From: Achromobacter xylosoxidans
GTDB lineage: Bacteria; Pseudomonadota; Gammaproteobacteria; Burkholderiales; Burkholderiaceae_B
DNA: 64,000 nucleotides
NCBI RefSeq assembly: GCF_001457475.1
Contig: NZ_LN831029.1
Coordinates: 372,001-436,000 of the forward strand
Direction of reading: 5' to 3'
Shown: piece by piece, positions 28,922-37,826 of the stretch
Layout: each line of letters starts with the position of its first letter
Numbering within the stretch: the first letter of the stretch is position 1
The notes under the pieces: generated by a model
What the model was told of the DNA's origin: nothing
Seen by the model: only the letters and a program-made list of their open reading frames with translations
The model's database searches: none
Made by a program: the position numbers and the translations under genes

Positions 28922-29722
28922 TCAGCGCGACAGCAGGAAGCCCAGCACCGCCTCGCGGAATTCATCGGGCCGCTCGATGTTGGACAGGTGCACGGCGTCC
29001 AGCAGCAGCCATTGCGCGCCCGGCACGGTCGCGGCGATCTGCTCGCCATGGCTGGCGGCGGTGACGGTGTCGTCGCGGCCCGCGATCACCAGCGTCGGTC
29101 GCGGGATCAGCGCAATGGCGCGGCGCAGGTCGGTGTCGCGCACGGCCGCGAACGCGCCCGCCAGGCCCTGCCGGTCGGTATTGAGCAGCATGTCGCGGAA
29201 GGTGTCGATCACCGGCCCGCCGGCGCGCAGCATCTCGGCCGGGAACCAGTTCGCCAGAAACGTCTCGGCGGTGTCCTTCATGTCCGGCGCCCGCAGCGTG
29301 GTGGCGATACGCTCGTCCCATTACGGCGCGGGGCCGAGATAGGGCGACGTGTTGGCCAGGATCAGGCGGTCGATGCGTTCTGGCGCATGCACGCCCAGCC
29401 ATTGGCCCATGATGCCGCCCAGCGACAGGCCGAGGAAGTGGGCCCGCGCCACGCCCAGCGCGTCGAACAGTTCGAGCACGTCGCGGCCGAGTCGGTCCAG
29501 CGAGTAGGGGCCTGTCGGCACGCTGGAAGCACCGTGGCCGCGGGTGTCGAAGCGCAGTACACGGAAGTGGCGCGCGAGCGCCGGCGCCAGGTCGTCCCAC
29601 ATGTGCAGCGTGGTGCCGATGGAATTGGACAAGGCCAGCACCGGCAGACCGGCGTCGCCGTCCCAGCGGTAGGCGATGCGGGCGCCGTCGCCCGTGGTGA
29701 TGAAGGGAATGTCGTCTTGCAT
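28922..29722 (-). pseudogene. pcaD: 3-oxoadipate enol-lactonase (PcaD) interrupted by an in-frame TAA
   Basis: The alpha/beta hydrolase frame starts at ATG 29722 (MQDDIPFITTGDG). It includes the oxyanion region LALSNSIGTTLHMWDD and the nucleophile elbow GLSLGGIMGQWL. After SPYLGPAP it meets a TAA at 29321-29323 and then continues in the same frame as WDERIATTLRAPDMKDT. The downstream part holds the acid residue region RPTLVIAGRDDTVT and the His in LLLDAVHLSNIE. Without the stop it would be about 266 residues, the normal PcaD length. One base change (for example CAA to TAA) explains it. The truncated product lacks the catalytic Asp and His. PcaD hydrolyses 3-oxoadipate enol-lactone in protocatechuate breakdown. 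Divergent from a LysR gene. Confidence 0.87.
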
Positions 29723-29875
29723 GATGAGCGTCCTGTGTGAGGGAGAGGGCCCCGGGGCGGATGTCGCGCTCATCTGCCGGGCCGGCTACGTTGGAACAAC
29801 GTGAACGGGATCGTAGTTGCGGCCAGGCGCCAAAGAAATTACAAAGTTCGCACAGACATTGTAGGAATTTCCGAC

Positions 29876-30802
29876 ATGAGCGAATTTACCTTGCACGACC
29901 TGCAGTGCTTTGACGCGGTGGTGCGCGAGGGCGGCTTCCAGGCGGCGGCGGAAACACTGCATCGCTCGCATCCCGCGGTCTTCGCGGCGGTCGCCAAGCT
30001 GGAGCGCCAGCTCGACCTGCAACTGCTCGACCGGGGCGGCTACAGGGTGAAGGCGACCCCGGCGGGCCAATCGTTTCATCGGCGCGCCCAGGCCTTGCTG
30101 CGCGAACTGGCCGGCCTGCGCGCGCATGCCGAGCAGTTGTCCATGGGCCAGGAAAGCGAACTGAACGTGGTGATCGGCGACTTCTGCCCGCGCCCGCTGC
30201 TGCTGGGCCTGTTGGGAAAGTTCTTTGCGCAGTGGCCGGCCACGCGACTGAACCTGCATTTCGAAGCCGTGACCGGGCCTTGGGAACGATTGCTGGAAGG
30301 CGATGCCGACCTGATTCTGCATCGTATGGAAGCGGGAGACGCGCGCGTCGAATGGCTCGACCTGGGCAGGGTGCCGTTCGTGCCCGTTGCCGCGCCCGGC
30401 TACCTGGCGCCGGCCAGGCGCGCCCTGCGGCCCGAGGACCTGCGCGACTACACCCAGTGCGTGATGCGCGACACCGCCCGCCATGCGCCGGCGCGCGACT
30501 TCTTCATGATCGAGGGGGCGCGCCAGTGCACGGTCGCGGACCAGGTGATGAAGAAAGAAATCATTCTGCAAGGACTGGCATGGGGGCACATGCCGCGCTT
30601 CCTGGTGGAAGACGAATTGAGAGACGGCCGCCTGCTGTCTCTGGCCAATCGCCATCTGCCCGGCAGCGTCGAGGCGCTGGCGGCCGGTCGGCGTGCCGAC
30701 CGGCCGCAGGGGCCGGTCATGACGGGCTTATGGCAGGCGTTGCGTCGGCATGCGCCGGTGATACGTCAAACGGTCTCATCCGCGCGCAAGCGCAATCAGT
30801 GA
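29876..30802 (+). CDS. LysR-type transcriptional regulator
   Basis: This 308-residue regulator has an N-terminal helix-turn-helix (FQAAAETLHRSHPAVFAAVAKLERQ) and a LysR effector domain. The recognition helix reads SHPAVFAAVAKLE rather than the more usual SQPAVSRQI. It is divergent from the broken enol-lactonase gene across a 153-bp spacer. It may once have controlled it, but no other pca genes are here. The upstream in-frame start at 29801 is less likely because the domain begins right after ATG 29876. Confidence 0.85.
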   Translation: MSEFTLHDLQCFDAVVREGGFQAAAETLHRSHPAVFAAVAKLERQLDLQLLDRGGYRVKATPAGQSFHRRAQALLRELAGLRAHAEQLSMGQESELNVVIGDFCPRPLLLGLLGKFFAQWPATRLNLHFEAVTGPWERLLEGDADLILHRMEAGDARVEWLDLGRVPFVPVAAPGYLAPARRALRPEDLRDYTQCVMRDTARHAPARDFFMIEGARQCTVADQVMKKEIILQGLAWGHMPRFLVEDELRDGRLLSLANRHLPGSVEALAAGRRADRPQGPVMTGLWQALRRHAPVIRQTVSSARKRNQ

Positions 30803-30867
30803 GGTCGCTTGCCAGCGCGCGCCATCCGCGGCCGCAAAGCCGCGCCCGCTAAGGGAAAATACGCATG

Positions 30868-30917
30868 GCACGAGGCCGTGCGCTTCTTCAGAATGCCTTC
30901 CAGACGCAAGATCGTCT
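30868..30917 (+). promoter_or_regulatory. Two hexaloop hairpins, candidate ANTAR (AmiR) RNA target
   Basis: Hairpin 1 pairs GCAC (30868-30871) with GTGC (30878-30881) around GAGGCC; a G-C pair could shorten the loop to four. Hairpin 2 pairs AGACG (30902-30906) with CGTCT (30913-30917) around CAAGAT. Both loops have G at position 4. Paired stem-loops with six-base loops upstream of a terminator are the known kind of target for ANTAR antiterminators. The 20-base linker is long, and the loop bases were not checked against a model. Confidence 0.5.
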
Positions 30918-30961
30918 TCCAATTTTCGCCGACTGCCAGTGTTGCCAGTCAGGCGTAGGGC

Positions 30962-30999
30962 AAAAGGGCCCGAGCCGGAATTTCCGGCTCGGGCCTTTT
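30962..30999. terminator. Strong intrinsic terminator in the amide operon leader
   Basis: An almost perfect inverted repeat (arm CCCGAGCCGGAA with its complement) is flanked by AAAAGG on the left and CCTTTT on the right, then CGTTTTCC. It can terminate in both directions. It sits 160 bp after the LysR stop and about 185 bp before the first operon gene. It could end the LysR transcript, act as the antitermination target, or both. Confidence 0.85.
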
Positions 31000-31184
31000 C
31001 GTTTTCCGTTTGCACATCGTCTTCTTTCGAATGGCGCAATGACGCGTCGTGGGCGGAGCCTTGCCCGGAGAAACGTGCATGACGGTCGGACGGTTGTCGT
31101 CGTGATGTGGCTGCCTCTGGTGGCCGCCCAATCCCGGGCGGCCAGGCCGCAGGCTTGCCTTCGCAAACGCACAGGAGCGTATCG

Positions 31185-32381
31185 ATGAGCGCATACAACC
31201 GCCGCCGCTTTTTGCAGCACAGTGGTTCCATGGTCCTGCTGGGCGCCACGTCGGGGATGGCCGCATTGCCCCGCGCCGCGTTCGCGCAGGACGCCACCGT
31301 GAAACTCGGCCTGCTGCATTCCCTGTCCGGCACCATCGCCATCGCCGAGGCGTCGCTGGTGGACGCCGAGAAACTGGCCATCGTGGAGATCAACGCCGCG
31401 GGCGGCGTGATGGGCCGCAAGATCGAGCCGGTGGTCGAGGACGGCGCCAGCGAGAACGCCGTGTTCGCCGAGAAGGCCCGTAAGCTGCTGGACCGCGACA
31501 AGGTCGCGGCCATCGTCGGCTGCTACACCTCGGCCTCGCGCAAGGCGCTGCTGCCGGTGCTGGCGCGCAGCAAGGGCCTGCTTTACTACCCGACCTACTA
31601 CGAAGGGCAGGAGCAGGACGCGCGCGTGTTCTATCCGTCGCAGGAAGCCACGCAGTCGGTGATCGCGGCGGTCGAGTGGATGGCGCGCGAGAAGGGCAAG
31701 ACCTTCTTCCTGGTGGGCTCGGACTACATCTATCCGCGCACCTGCAACAAGATCGCCAAGCCGGCCATCGCGCACATGGGCGCCAAGGTGGTGGGCGAGG
31801 AATACGCGCCGCTCGGCCACACCGAGTTCTCGTCCATCATCAACAAGATCAAGGCCGCCAAGCCGGAATGCATCTACAGCACGGTGGTGGGTGGCTCCAA
31901 CGTGGCCTTCTACAAGCAGTTGCGCGCGGCCGGGCTGGACGGCACGCGGGTGGTGCTGCTGTCCACCGTGGTGTCCGAGAACGAGATCGAGGGCATCGGC
32001 AAGGACAACGCCGCCGGCTACTACGCCTGCATGGGCTATTTCCAGAGCCTGAAGAATCCGGCCAACGAGAAATTCGTCAAGGCCTTCAAGGCCAGGTACG
32101 GGCAGGACCGCGTCATCGGCGATCCGATGGAGGTGGCCTACAACAGCGTCTACCTGTGGAAGCTGGGCGTGGAGAAGGCCGGCTCGTTCGATCCCGACAA
32201 GGTCATCGCGGCCTCGGCCGGCCTGACGCTGGAGGCGCCCGAGGGCACGGTGCGGGTGCACGAGAAGAACCACCACGTGTGGAAGAAGGTGCGGGTCGGC
32301 CGCGCCCGGCCCGACGGCCAGTTCGACGTGGTGTGGGAATCGGCCGACCTGATCGAACCCAATCCCTTTCCCAAGCTGTAA
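31185..32381 (+). CDS. urtA: Amide/urea ABC transporter substrate-binding protein (UrtA/FmdD-like)
   Basis: This 398-residue exported binding protein has a Tat-like leader (NRRRFLQHSG, hydrophobic stretch, cleavage near AFAQD). A type I periplasmic-binding fold of the urea/short-chain-amide group follows. Signatures include INAAGGVMGRKIEPVVEDGAS, GCYTSASRKALLPV, LLYYPTYYEGQEQ, VGSDYIYPRT and the C-terminal NHHVWKKVRVGR. These are shared with the cytoplasmic sensor AmiC encoded downstream, so the two are paralogues in one operon. The ATG follows AGGAGCG. With an amidase in the operon, amides are the likely ligands, urea the alternative. Confidence 0.9.
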   Translation: MSAYNRRRFLQHSGSMVLLGATSGMAALPRAAFAQDATVKLGLLHSLSGTIAIAEASLVDAEKLAIVEINAAGGVMGRKIEPVVEDGASENAVFAEKARKLLDRDKVAAIVGCYTSASRKALLPVLARSKGLLYYPTYYEGQEQDARVFYPSQEATQSVIAAVEWMAREKGKTFFLVGSDYIYPRTCNKIAKPAIAHMGAKVVGEEYAPLGHTEFSSIINKIKAAKPECIYSTVVGGSNVAFYKQLRAAGLDGTRVVLLSTVVSENEIEGIGKDNAAGYYACMGYFQSLKNPANEKFVKAFKARYGQDRVIGDPMEVAYNSVYLWKLGVEKAGSFDPDKVIAASAGLTLEAPEGTVRVHEKNHHVWKKVRVGRARPDGQFDVVWESADLIEPNPFPKL

Positions 32382-32444
32382 ACGGACCCGCCCGGCCCTG
32401 GCGGCGTCGTCGCCGGGGCTTGCCATGCGACATGGAACGCGATC

Positions 32445-33347
32445 ATGAACATCGACATCGCCGCAATGCAGCTATTCAACGGCATCAGCCTGTTCAGCAT
32501 CCTCCTGCTGATGGCCATAGGCCTGGCCGTGGTGTTCGGCCTGATGGGCGTCATCAACATGGCGCACGGCGAGCTGATGGCCATGGGCGCCTACACCACC
32601 TACCTGGTGTCGGTGGCGTTCCAGCACTGGGCGCCGGGGTGGATGGACGTGTACCTGTTCGTAGCGATTCCGTTGGCGTTCCTGGTGACCTCGGCGTTCG
32701 GCTACCTGCTGGAACGCGGCTTCATCCGCTGGTTCTACAACCGGCCGCTGGATACGTTGCTGGCGACCTGGGGCCTGAGCCTGATCCTGCAGCAGGCCTA
32801 CCGCTCGATCTTCGGCGCGCAGGAGGTCAGCGTGCCGCTGGCGTCGTGGCTGAGCGGCGCCTGGGAGCCGACGCCCGACCTGCAGTTCCCGCTGAACCGC
32901 ATCTTCATCCTGGGACTGACGCTGCTGGTGGCGCTGGGGGTCTATCTGCTGCTGTACCGCAGCGCCTGGGGGCTGCGGGTACGCGCGGTGACGCAGAACC
33001 GCGCCATGGCGGGGGCCGTCGGCATCAACACGCGGCGGGTCGACGCGCTGACGTTCGCGTTGGGCTCGGGCCTGGCGGGCATCGCCGGCTGCGTCTTCAC
33101 CATGATCGGCTCGACCAATCCCGGCACCGGCCAGCTGTACATCGTCGACTCGTTCATCGTGGTGGTGTTCGGCGGCGTGCAGAGCCTGCTGGGCACGGCG
33201 TTCTCCGGCCTGGCGATCGCGCAGTCGCAGACCACGCTGGAATACCTGATGAGCGGCTCGATGGCCAAGGTCACCATCCTGGTGCTGGTGATCGCGGTGC
33301 TGTATTTCCGCCCCAACGGGCTGTTCGCCACCAAGACGCGAGGATGA
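32445..33347 (+). CDS. urtB: Urea/amide ABC transporter permease UrtB-like
   Basis: This 300-residue branched-chain-type permease has about eight hydrophobic segments. Family motifs are GLMGVINMAHGELMAMGAYTTYL near the N terminus and RAVTQNRAMAGAVGINTRRVDALTFALGSGLAGIAG in the cytoplasmic loop region. It has the short form without the extra N-terminal domain of some UrtB proteins. It pairs with the next permease, four bases downstream. Spacing after the binding-protein gene is 63 bp. Confidence 0.92.
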   Translation: MNIDIAAMQLFNGISLFSILLLMAIGLAVVFGLMGVINMAHGELMAMGAYTTYLVSVAFQHWAPGWMDVYLFVAIPLAFLVTSAFGYLLERGFIRWFYNRPLDTLLATWGLSLILQQAYRSIFGAQEVSVPLASWLSGAWEPTPDLQFPLNRIFILGLTLLVALGVYLLLYRSAWGLRVRAVTQNRAMAGAVGINTRRVDALTFALGSGLAGIAGCVFTMIGSTNPGTGQLYIVDSFIVVVFGGVQSLLGTAFSGLAIAQSQTTLEYLMSGSMAKVTILVLVIAVLYFRPNGLFATKTRG

Positions 33348-33351
33348 CGCG

Positions 33352-34398
33352 ATGAAGGCATTGCACCGCAGGACCGAAGAGATCGCGCTGGCGCTGGTGG
33401 CGCTATTGATCCTGGCCGTGTTGCCGCTGGCGCTGGACCCGTTCCGGCTCAACCTGGTCGGTAAATACATGGCGTTCGCCTTCGTCGCCATCGGCATCGT
33501 GCTGACCTGGGGCTACAGCGGGGTGCTGAGCCTGGGGCAGGGCATCTTCTTCGGCCTGGGCGGCTACATGATGGCCATGTTCCTGAAGCTGGAGGCGTCC
33601 GCGCCCGACCTGCCCGATTTCATGGTGTGGAGCAGCGTCGACAGCCTGCCGGTCTGGTGGCTGCCGTTCCATTCGCTGGGCTGGACGCTGCTGCTGATCG
33701 TGGCCTTGCCGGGCCTTGCCGCCTACCTGTTCTCGCTGGCGATCTTCCGCAAGCGGGTCAGCGGCGTGTACTTCGCCATCGTGACCCTGGCGCTGGCGAT
33801 GACGCTGACGGTGCTGATCATCGGCCAGCAGGGCGACACGGGCGGGGCCAACGGCATCACCGATTTCCGCACGCTGCTGGGCTGGGACATCGTCGGCGAC
33901 GACGGCAAGCTGGCGCTGTACCTGATCGAGGCGGCCGCGCTGACGCTGGCCATGCTGGCGGCGCTGGCGATCGTGCGCAGTCGGCTCGGCAAGATTCTCA
34001 TCGCCATCCGCGACCGCGAGGACCGCGTGCGCTTCTCGGGCTACGACACGGCGCACGTGAAAGCCTGCGTGTTCTGCGTGGCGGCGGTGCTGTCGTCCAT
34101 CGGCGGCGCGTTCTTCACCTTGCAGGTGGGGCTGATCTCGCCGGGGGCCATCGGCGTGGTGGCGTCGATCGAGATGGTGATCTATGCCGCGGTCGGCGGC
34201 CGGCTGTCGATCCCGGGCGCGGTGGTCGGCGCGCTGCTGATCGGCTTTCTCAAATCCTATCTGTCCGAGACCTTTCCCGAGATCTGGCTGTACTTCCTGG
34301 GCGCCATCTTCATCGTGGTGGTGGTGGCGATGCCCAACGGCCTGGCCGGGGTGGTCAGCCAGTTGCAGGCGCGCCGCACCGCCGGAGGTGCGCGATGA
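33352..34398 (+). CDS. urtC: Urea/amide ABC transporter permease UrtC-like
   Basis: This 348-residue integral membrane permease is of the LivM/UrtC group. It has GYSGVLSLGQGIFFGLGGYMMAM, a long periplasmic loop, the segment AIRDREDRVRFSGYDTAHVKACVFCVAAVLSSIGGAF, and GLISPGAIGVVASIEMVIYAAVGGR. It forms the second half of the channel with the UrtB-like protein. Its stop overlaps the next ATPase start as ATGA. Confidence 0.92.
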   Translation: MKALHRRTEEIALALVALLILAVLPLALDPFRLNLVGKYMAFAFVAIGIVLTWGYSGVLSLGQGIFFGLGGYMMAMFLKLEASAPDLPDFMVWSSVDSLPVWWLPFHSLGWTLLLIVALPGLAAYLFSLAIFRKRVSGVYFAIVTLALAMTLTVLIIGQQGDTGGANGITDFRTLLGWDIVGDDGKLALYLIEAAALTLAMLAALAIVRSRLGKILIAIRDREDRVRFSGYDTAHVKACVFCVAAVLSSIGGAFFTLQVGLISPGAIGVVASIEMVIYAAVGGRLSIPGAVVGALLIGFLKSYLSETFPEIWLYFLGAIFIVVVVAMPNGLAGVVSQLQARRTAGGAR

Positions 34399-35192
34399 GC
34401 ACCGCCCTGGATATGACGGAGTCGCCCGCCATGGACATGCGCATCGACCGCCCCAGCGCCGGCGCCATCCTGAGCGTCGAGGACCTGACCGTGTCATTCG
34501 ACGGCTTTCGCGCCGTCGACGGCCTGAGCCTGAGCGTGGCGCAGGACGAGCTGCGCGTCATCATCGGCCCCAATGGCGCGGGCAAGACCACCCTGCTGGA
34601 CATCATCTGCGGCAAGACGCGGCCGTCCGCCGGCCGCGTCATGTTCGAAGGCCGCGACCTGGTGCGCATGGCCGAGTTCGACATCGTGCGCGCCGGCGTT
34701 GGCCGCAAGTTCCAGACGCCGTCGGTGTACGAGGACCTGACGGTGCTGGAGAACTTCGAGATTTCGCTGCCGAACGCGCATGGCGTTATCCGCTCGCTGC
34801 GTTTTCGGCGCAGCGGCGAGGTGCGCGCCCGCATCGAGGCGATGGCGGCACAGGTGTTCCTGGCCGACCGGCTGTTGGAAAAGGCCGGTCGCCTGAGCCA
34901 CGGCCAGAAGCAGTGGCTGGAGATCGGCATGCTGCTGATGCAGGCGCCGCGCCTGCTGCTGCTGGACGAACCGGTGGCCGGCATGAGCCCGCGCGAGCGC
35001 GAACAGACCGCCGAGCTGCTGGCGCGCATCGCGCGCGGCAAGTCGGTGGTGGTGATCGAGCACGACATGGATTTCGTCAAGCGCATCGCCCACAAGGTCA
35101 CCGTGCTGCACCAGGGCCGCCTGCTGAGCGAGGGCAGCGTGGCCGAGGTGCAGGCCGATCCGCGCGTGCTCGACGTGTACCTCGGCCATTGA
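34395..35192 (+). CDS. urtD: Urea/amide ABC transporter ATPase UrtD-like
   Basis: This 265-residue ATP-binding subunit has Walker A GPNGAGKTTL, Q-loop GRKFQTPSVYEDLTVLENF, signature LSHGQKQWLEIGM, Walker B LLLLDEPVAGMS and switch His in VIEHDMDFV. The signature LSHGQ replaces the common LSGGQ, as is usual for UrtD. An N-terminal extension of about 25 residues precedes the domain. It overlaps the permease gene by four bases. Confidence 0.93.
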   Translation: MSTALDMTESPAMDMRIDRPSAGAILSVEDLTVSFDGFRAVDGLSLSVAQDELRVIIGPNGAGKTTLLDIICGKTRPSAGRVMFEGRDLVRMAEFDIVRAGVGRKFQTPSVYEDLTVLENFEISLPNAHGVIRSLRFRRSGEVRARIEAMAAQVFLADRLLEKAGRLSHGQKQWLEIGMLLMQAPRLLLLDEPVAGMSPREREQTAELLARIARGKSVVVIEHDMDFVKRIAHKVTVLHQGRLLSEGSVAEVQADPRVLDVYLGH

Positions 35193-35205
35193 CAGGGAGA
35201 ACTCC

Positions 35206-35895
35206 GTGTTCCGCATCGACAAACTGAATGTGAGCTATGGCGAGTCGCACGTCATCCATGACGTGAGCTTCGAGGTGGCGCCGGGCGAATCGGTGGCCAT
35301 CATGGGCCGCAACGGCATGGGCAAGACCACCTTGCTCAAGGCGCTGATCGGCATGCTGCGCTCCGGTTCGGGCAGCATCCGGCTCGACGACGCCGAGTTG
35401 GCGGGGATGGAGAGCTACCAGCGGGTGCGCAACGGCCTGGCCTTCGTGCCGCAGGGGCGCATGATCTTCCCGTTCCTGACCGTCGAACAGAACATCATGG
35501 CCGGCGCCGAGCGCAGCGGGCTGAAGGCGGTGCCGGACTACCTGTACCGCTTCTTCCCGGTGCTGCAGGAGATGCGCCGGCGCAAGGGCGGCAACCTGTC
35601 GGGCGGGCAGCAGCAGCAGCTGGCGATCGCCCGCGCGCTGATCTCCAACCCGCGGGTGCTGATCCTGGACGAGCCCACCGAGGGCATCCAGCCTTCCATC
35701 ATCAAGGACATCGCGCGGGCGCTGAACGCGCTGCGCGAGGAGCGCGGCTTCGCCATCGTCGTCTCCGAACAGATGCTGGGTTTCGCGCTGGACCTGGCCG
35801 ATCGCTTCCTGGTGATCGACCGGGGCCGCATCGTGCACGAGGCCGGCCGGGCCGGCGTGGACCAGGACAAGATCAGGTCTTTCCTGACGGTATGA
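35206..35895 (+). CDS. urtE: Urea/amide ABC transporter ATPase UrtE-like
   Basis: This 229-residue ATPase is of the LivF/UrtE type. It has Walker [33 protein letters not shown], signature [15 protein letters not shown] and Walker [16 protein letters not shown]. The start is GTG with AGGGAGA upstream. It ends the transporter part of the operon; the amidase gene starts 26 bp later. Confidence 0.93.
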   Translation: MFRIDKLNVSYGESHVIHDVSFEVAPGESVAIMGRNGMGKTTLLKALIGMLRSGSGSIRLDDAELAGMESYQRVRNGLAFVPQGRMIFPFLTVEQNIMAGAERSGLKAVPDYLYRFFPVLQEMRRRKGGNLSGGQQQQLAIARALISNPRVLILDEPTEGIQPSIIKDIARALNALREERGFAIVVSEQMLGFALDLADRFLVIDRGRIVHEAGRAGVDQDKIRSFLTV

Positions 35896-35920
35896 CCGTC
35901 AACCAACGAGGAGCATTGTC

Positions 35921-36958
35921 ATGAGACACGGAGATATCTCCAGCAGCAACGATTGCGTGGGCGTGGCCGTCGTGAACTACAAGATGCCGCGCCTGCACAC
36001 CAAGGCCGAGGTGATGGACAACGCCCGCAAGATCGCCGACATGGTGGTGGGCATGAAGCGCGGCCTGCCCGGCATGGACCTGGTCATCTTCCCCGAGTAC
36101 TCGACCCACGGCATCATGTACGACGCCAAGGAGATGTACGACACCGCCGCGGCCATTCCGGGCGAGGAGACCGCGGTGTTCGCCGAGGCCTGCCGCCGCG
36201 CCAACGTCTGGGGCGTGTTCTCGCTGACCGGCGAGCGCCACGAGGAACATCCCAACAAGGCGCCCTACAACACGCTGATCCTGATGAACAACCAGGGCGA
36301 GATCGTGCAGAAGTACCGCAAGATCATGCCGTGGGTGCCGATCGAGGGCTGGTATCCGGGCGATTGCACCTACGTGTCCGAAGGCCCCAAGGGCCTGAAG
36401 ATCAGCCTCATCATCTGCGACGACGGCAACTATCCGGAGATCTGGCGCGACTGCGCCATGCGCGGGGCCGAACTGATCGTGCGCTGCCAGGGCTACATGT
36501 ATCCGGCCAAGGACCAGCAGGTGATGGTGTCCAAGGCCATGGCGTGGATGAACAACGTCTACGTGGCGGTGGCCAACGCGGCGGGGTTCGACGGCGTCTA
36601 TTCCTATTTCGGCCACTCCGCCATCATCGGCTTCGACGGCCGCACGCTGGGCGAATGCGGCGAAGAGGAAATGGGCATCCAGTACGCCGAGCTGTCGACC
36701 AGCCTGATCCGCGACGCGCGCAAGAACATGCAGTCGCAGAACCACCTGTTCAAGCTGGTGCACCGCGGCTACACCGGCAAGATCAACTCCGGCGAGGAAG
36801 CCACCGGCGTCGCCGCCTGCCCCTACAACTTCTACGCCAACTGGATCAACGACCCGGAGGGCACGCGCAAGCAGGTCGAGTCGTTCACGCGCTCGACCGT
36901 GGGCACGCCGGAATGCCCGATGGACGGCATTCCCAACGAGGCGCCGCAGCACCGCTAG
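35921..36958 (+). CDS. amiE: Aliphatic amidase AmiE
   Basis: AmiE hydrolyses short aliphatic amides to the acid and ammonia. The 345-residue nitrilase-superfamily enzyme is strikingly similar to the Pseudomonas aeruginosa enzyme as I recall it, starting [11 protein letters not shown] and sharing long identical blocks ([66 protein letters not shown]). The catalytic triad is Glu59 (FPEYS), Lys134 (YRKIM) and Cys166 (IICDDGN). It follows the importer genes, so the operon couples uptake to hydrolysis and frees ammonia in the cytoplasm. A formamidase (AmiF) is unlikely given how closely it matches AmiE. Confidence 0.96.
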   Translation: MRHGDISSSNDCVGVAVVNYKMPRLHTKAEVMDNARKIADMVVGMKRGLPGMDLVIFPEYSTHGIMYDAKEMYDTAAAIPGEETAVFAEACRRANVWGVFSLTGERHEEHPNKAPYNTLILMNNQGEIVQKYRKIMPWVPIEGWYPGDCTYVSEGPKGLKISLIICDDGNYPEIWRDCAMRGAELIVRCQGYMYPAKDQQVMVSKAMAWMNNVYVAVANAAGFDGVYSYFGHSAIIGFDGRTLGECGEEEMGIQYAELSTSLIRDARKNMQSQNHLFKLVHRGYTGKINSGEEATGVAACPYNFYANWINDPEGTRKQVESFTRSTVGTPECPMDGIPNEAPQHR

Positions 36959-37019
36959 TTCCCTTTCGTTCTCCAGGTCCGGCCGCGCGCCGGCCGGACC
37001 GCTGCACAGGATCCGCACC

Positions 37020-37826
37020 GTGGCCGCTCCGCTCGACTCCTACCGGATTGCGCAAGAACCGTACTACCGCCCCAGCGGCCGCGAGGCCGAGCTGTACGCG
37101 CATGCCTATGCGCACCGGCTGCCGCTGATCCTGAAAGGCCCCACCGGCTGCGGCAAGACGCGCTTCGTGGAATACATGGCCTGGAAGCTCGGCCGGCCGC
37201 TGGTGACGCTGGCCTGCAATGAGGACATGACCGCCTCCGACCTGGTCGGCCGCTACCTGCTGGACGCCGACGGCACCGCCTGGCACGACGGCCCGCTGAC
37301 GCTGGCGGTGCGCCACGGCGGCATCTGCTACCTGGATGAAGTGGTCGAGGCGCGTCAGGACACCACGGTGGTGATCCACCCGCTGACCGACGCGCGCCGC
37401 ATCCTGCCGCTGGACAAGAAGGGCGAGGTGGTCCACGCGCATCCCGATTTCCAGCTGGTGGTGTCGTACAACCCCGGCTACCAGAGCAGCGCCAAGGATC
37501 TCAAGCCGTCCACGCGCCAGCGCTTCGTCGCGCTGGACTTCGACTATCCCGATGCCGAGCACGAAGCCGCCATCGTGGCGCACGAGGCCGGCATCGACGC
37601 CGGCCTGGCGCGCCAGCTGGTGCGCATCGCCCACGGCTCGCGTGAACTCAAGCACCATGGCCTGGACGAAGGCGTGTCGACCCGCATGCTGATTTATGCC
37701 GGTGTGCTGATCCGCGATGGCGTCAGTCCGGCCGAGAGCTGCGACATGACCATGACGCGCGCCCTGACCGATGATCCCGACATGGCGGCGGCGTTGCGGG
37801 CGCTGATCGACGCCAACCTGGAATGA
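37020..37826 (+). CDS. MoxR/NorQ-type AAA+ ATPase of the amide operon (AmiB position)
   Basis: This 268-residue AAA+ ATPase has Walker A GPTGCGKT (residues 40-47), Walker B GGICYLDEVVEA and a sensor-type NPGYQSS segment. It belongs to the MoxR/CbbQ/NorQ group, which remodels client proteins and usually works with a VWA-domain partner. In P. aeruginosa amiB, an ATPase gene of uncertain role, sits directly after amiE, so position and family agree. The start is GTG at 37020 with AGGATC upstream. The stop overlaps the VWA gene by four bases. Confidence 0.9.
   Translation: MAAPLDSYRIAQEPYYRPSGREAELYAHAYAHRLPLILKGPTGCGKTRFVEYMAWKLGRPLVTLACNEDMTASDLVGRYLLDADGTAWHDGPLTLAVRHGGICYLDEVVEARQDTTVVIHPLTDARRILPLDKKGEVVHAHPDFQLVVSYNPGYQSSAKDLKPSTRQRFVALDFDYPDAEHEAAIVAHEAGIDAGLARQLVRIAHGSRELKHHGLDEGVSTRMLIYAGVLIRDGVSPAESCDMTMTRALTDDPDMAAALRALIDANLE

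Larger units (their letters stand above)
30803..31184 (+). promoter_or_regulatory. Leader region of the amide operon
   Basis: This spacer of about 380 bases has no convincing gene. It holds two short hairpins with six-base loops (30868-30881 and 30902-30917), a TGCCAGT direct repeat that can fold (30931-30950), a strong terminator (30962-30999) and a GC hairpin (GGCCGCCC with GGGCGGCC, 31122-31143) close to the first gene. A small reading frame from 31038 overlapping the first gene is probably chance. The layout fits transcription antitermination by the AmiR protein encoded at the operon's far end. Confidence 0.65.

Noticed and set aside
29321..29323. The interrupted pcaD as a selenoprotein or programmed recoding event
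   Set aside because: The stop is TAA, not TGA, and no slippery site or frame change is involved; a nonsense mutation or sequencing error is simpler.
30867..30882. TGGCACG-AGGC-CGTGC as a sigma-54 promoter for the amide operon
   Set aside because: The GC of the -12 element is displaced by one base relative to the strict GG/GC spacing, and the same bases form a hairpin. No sigma-54 activator is nearby.
31038..31188. A 50-codon frame overlapping the start of the UrtA-like gene as a leader peptide
   Set aside because: It lies after the terminator, has no run of regulatory codons and no good ribosome site.
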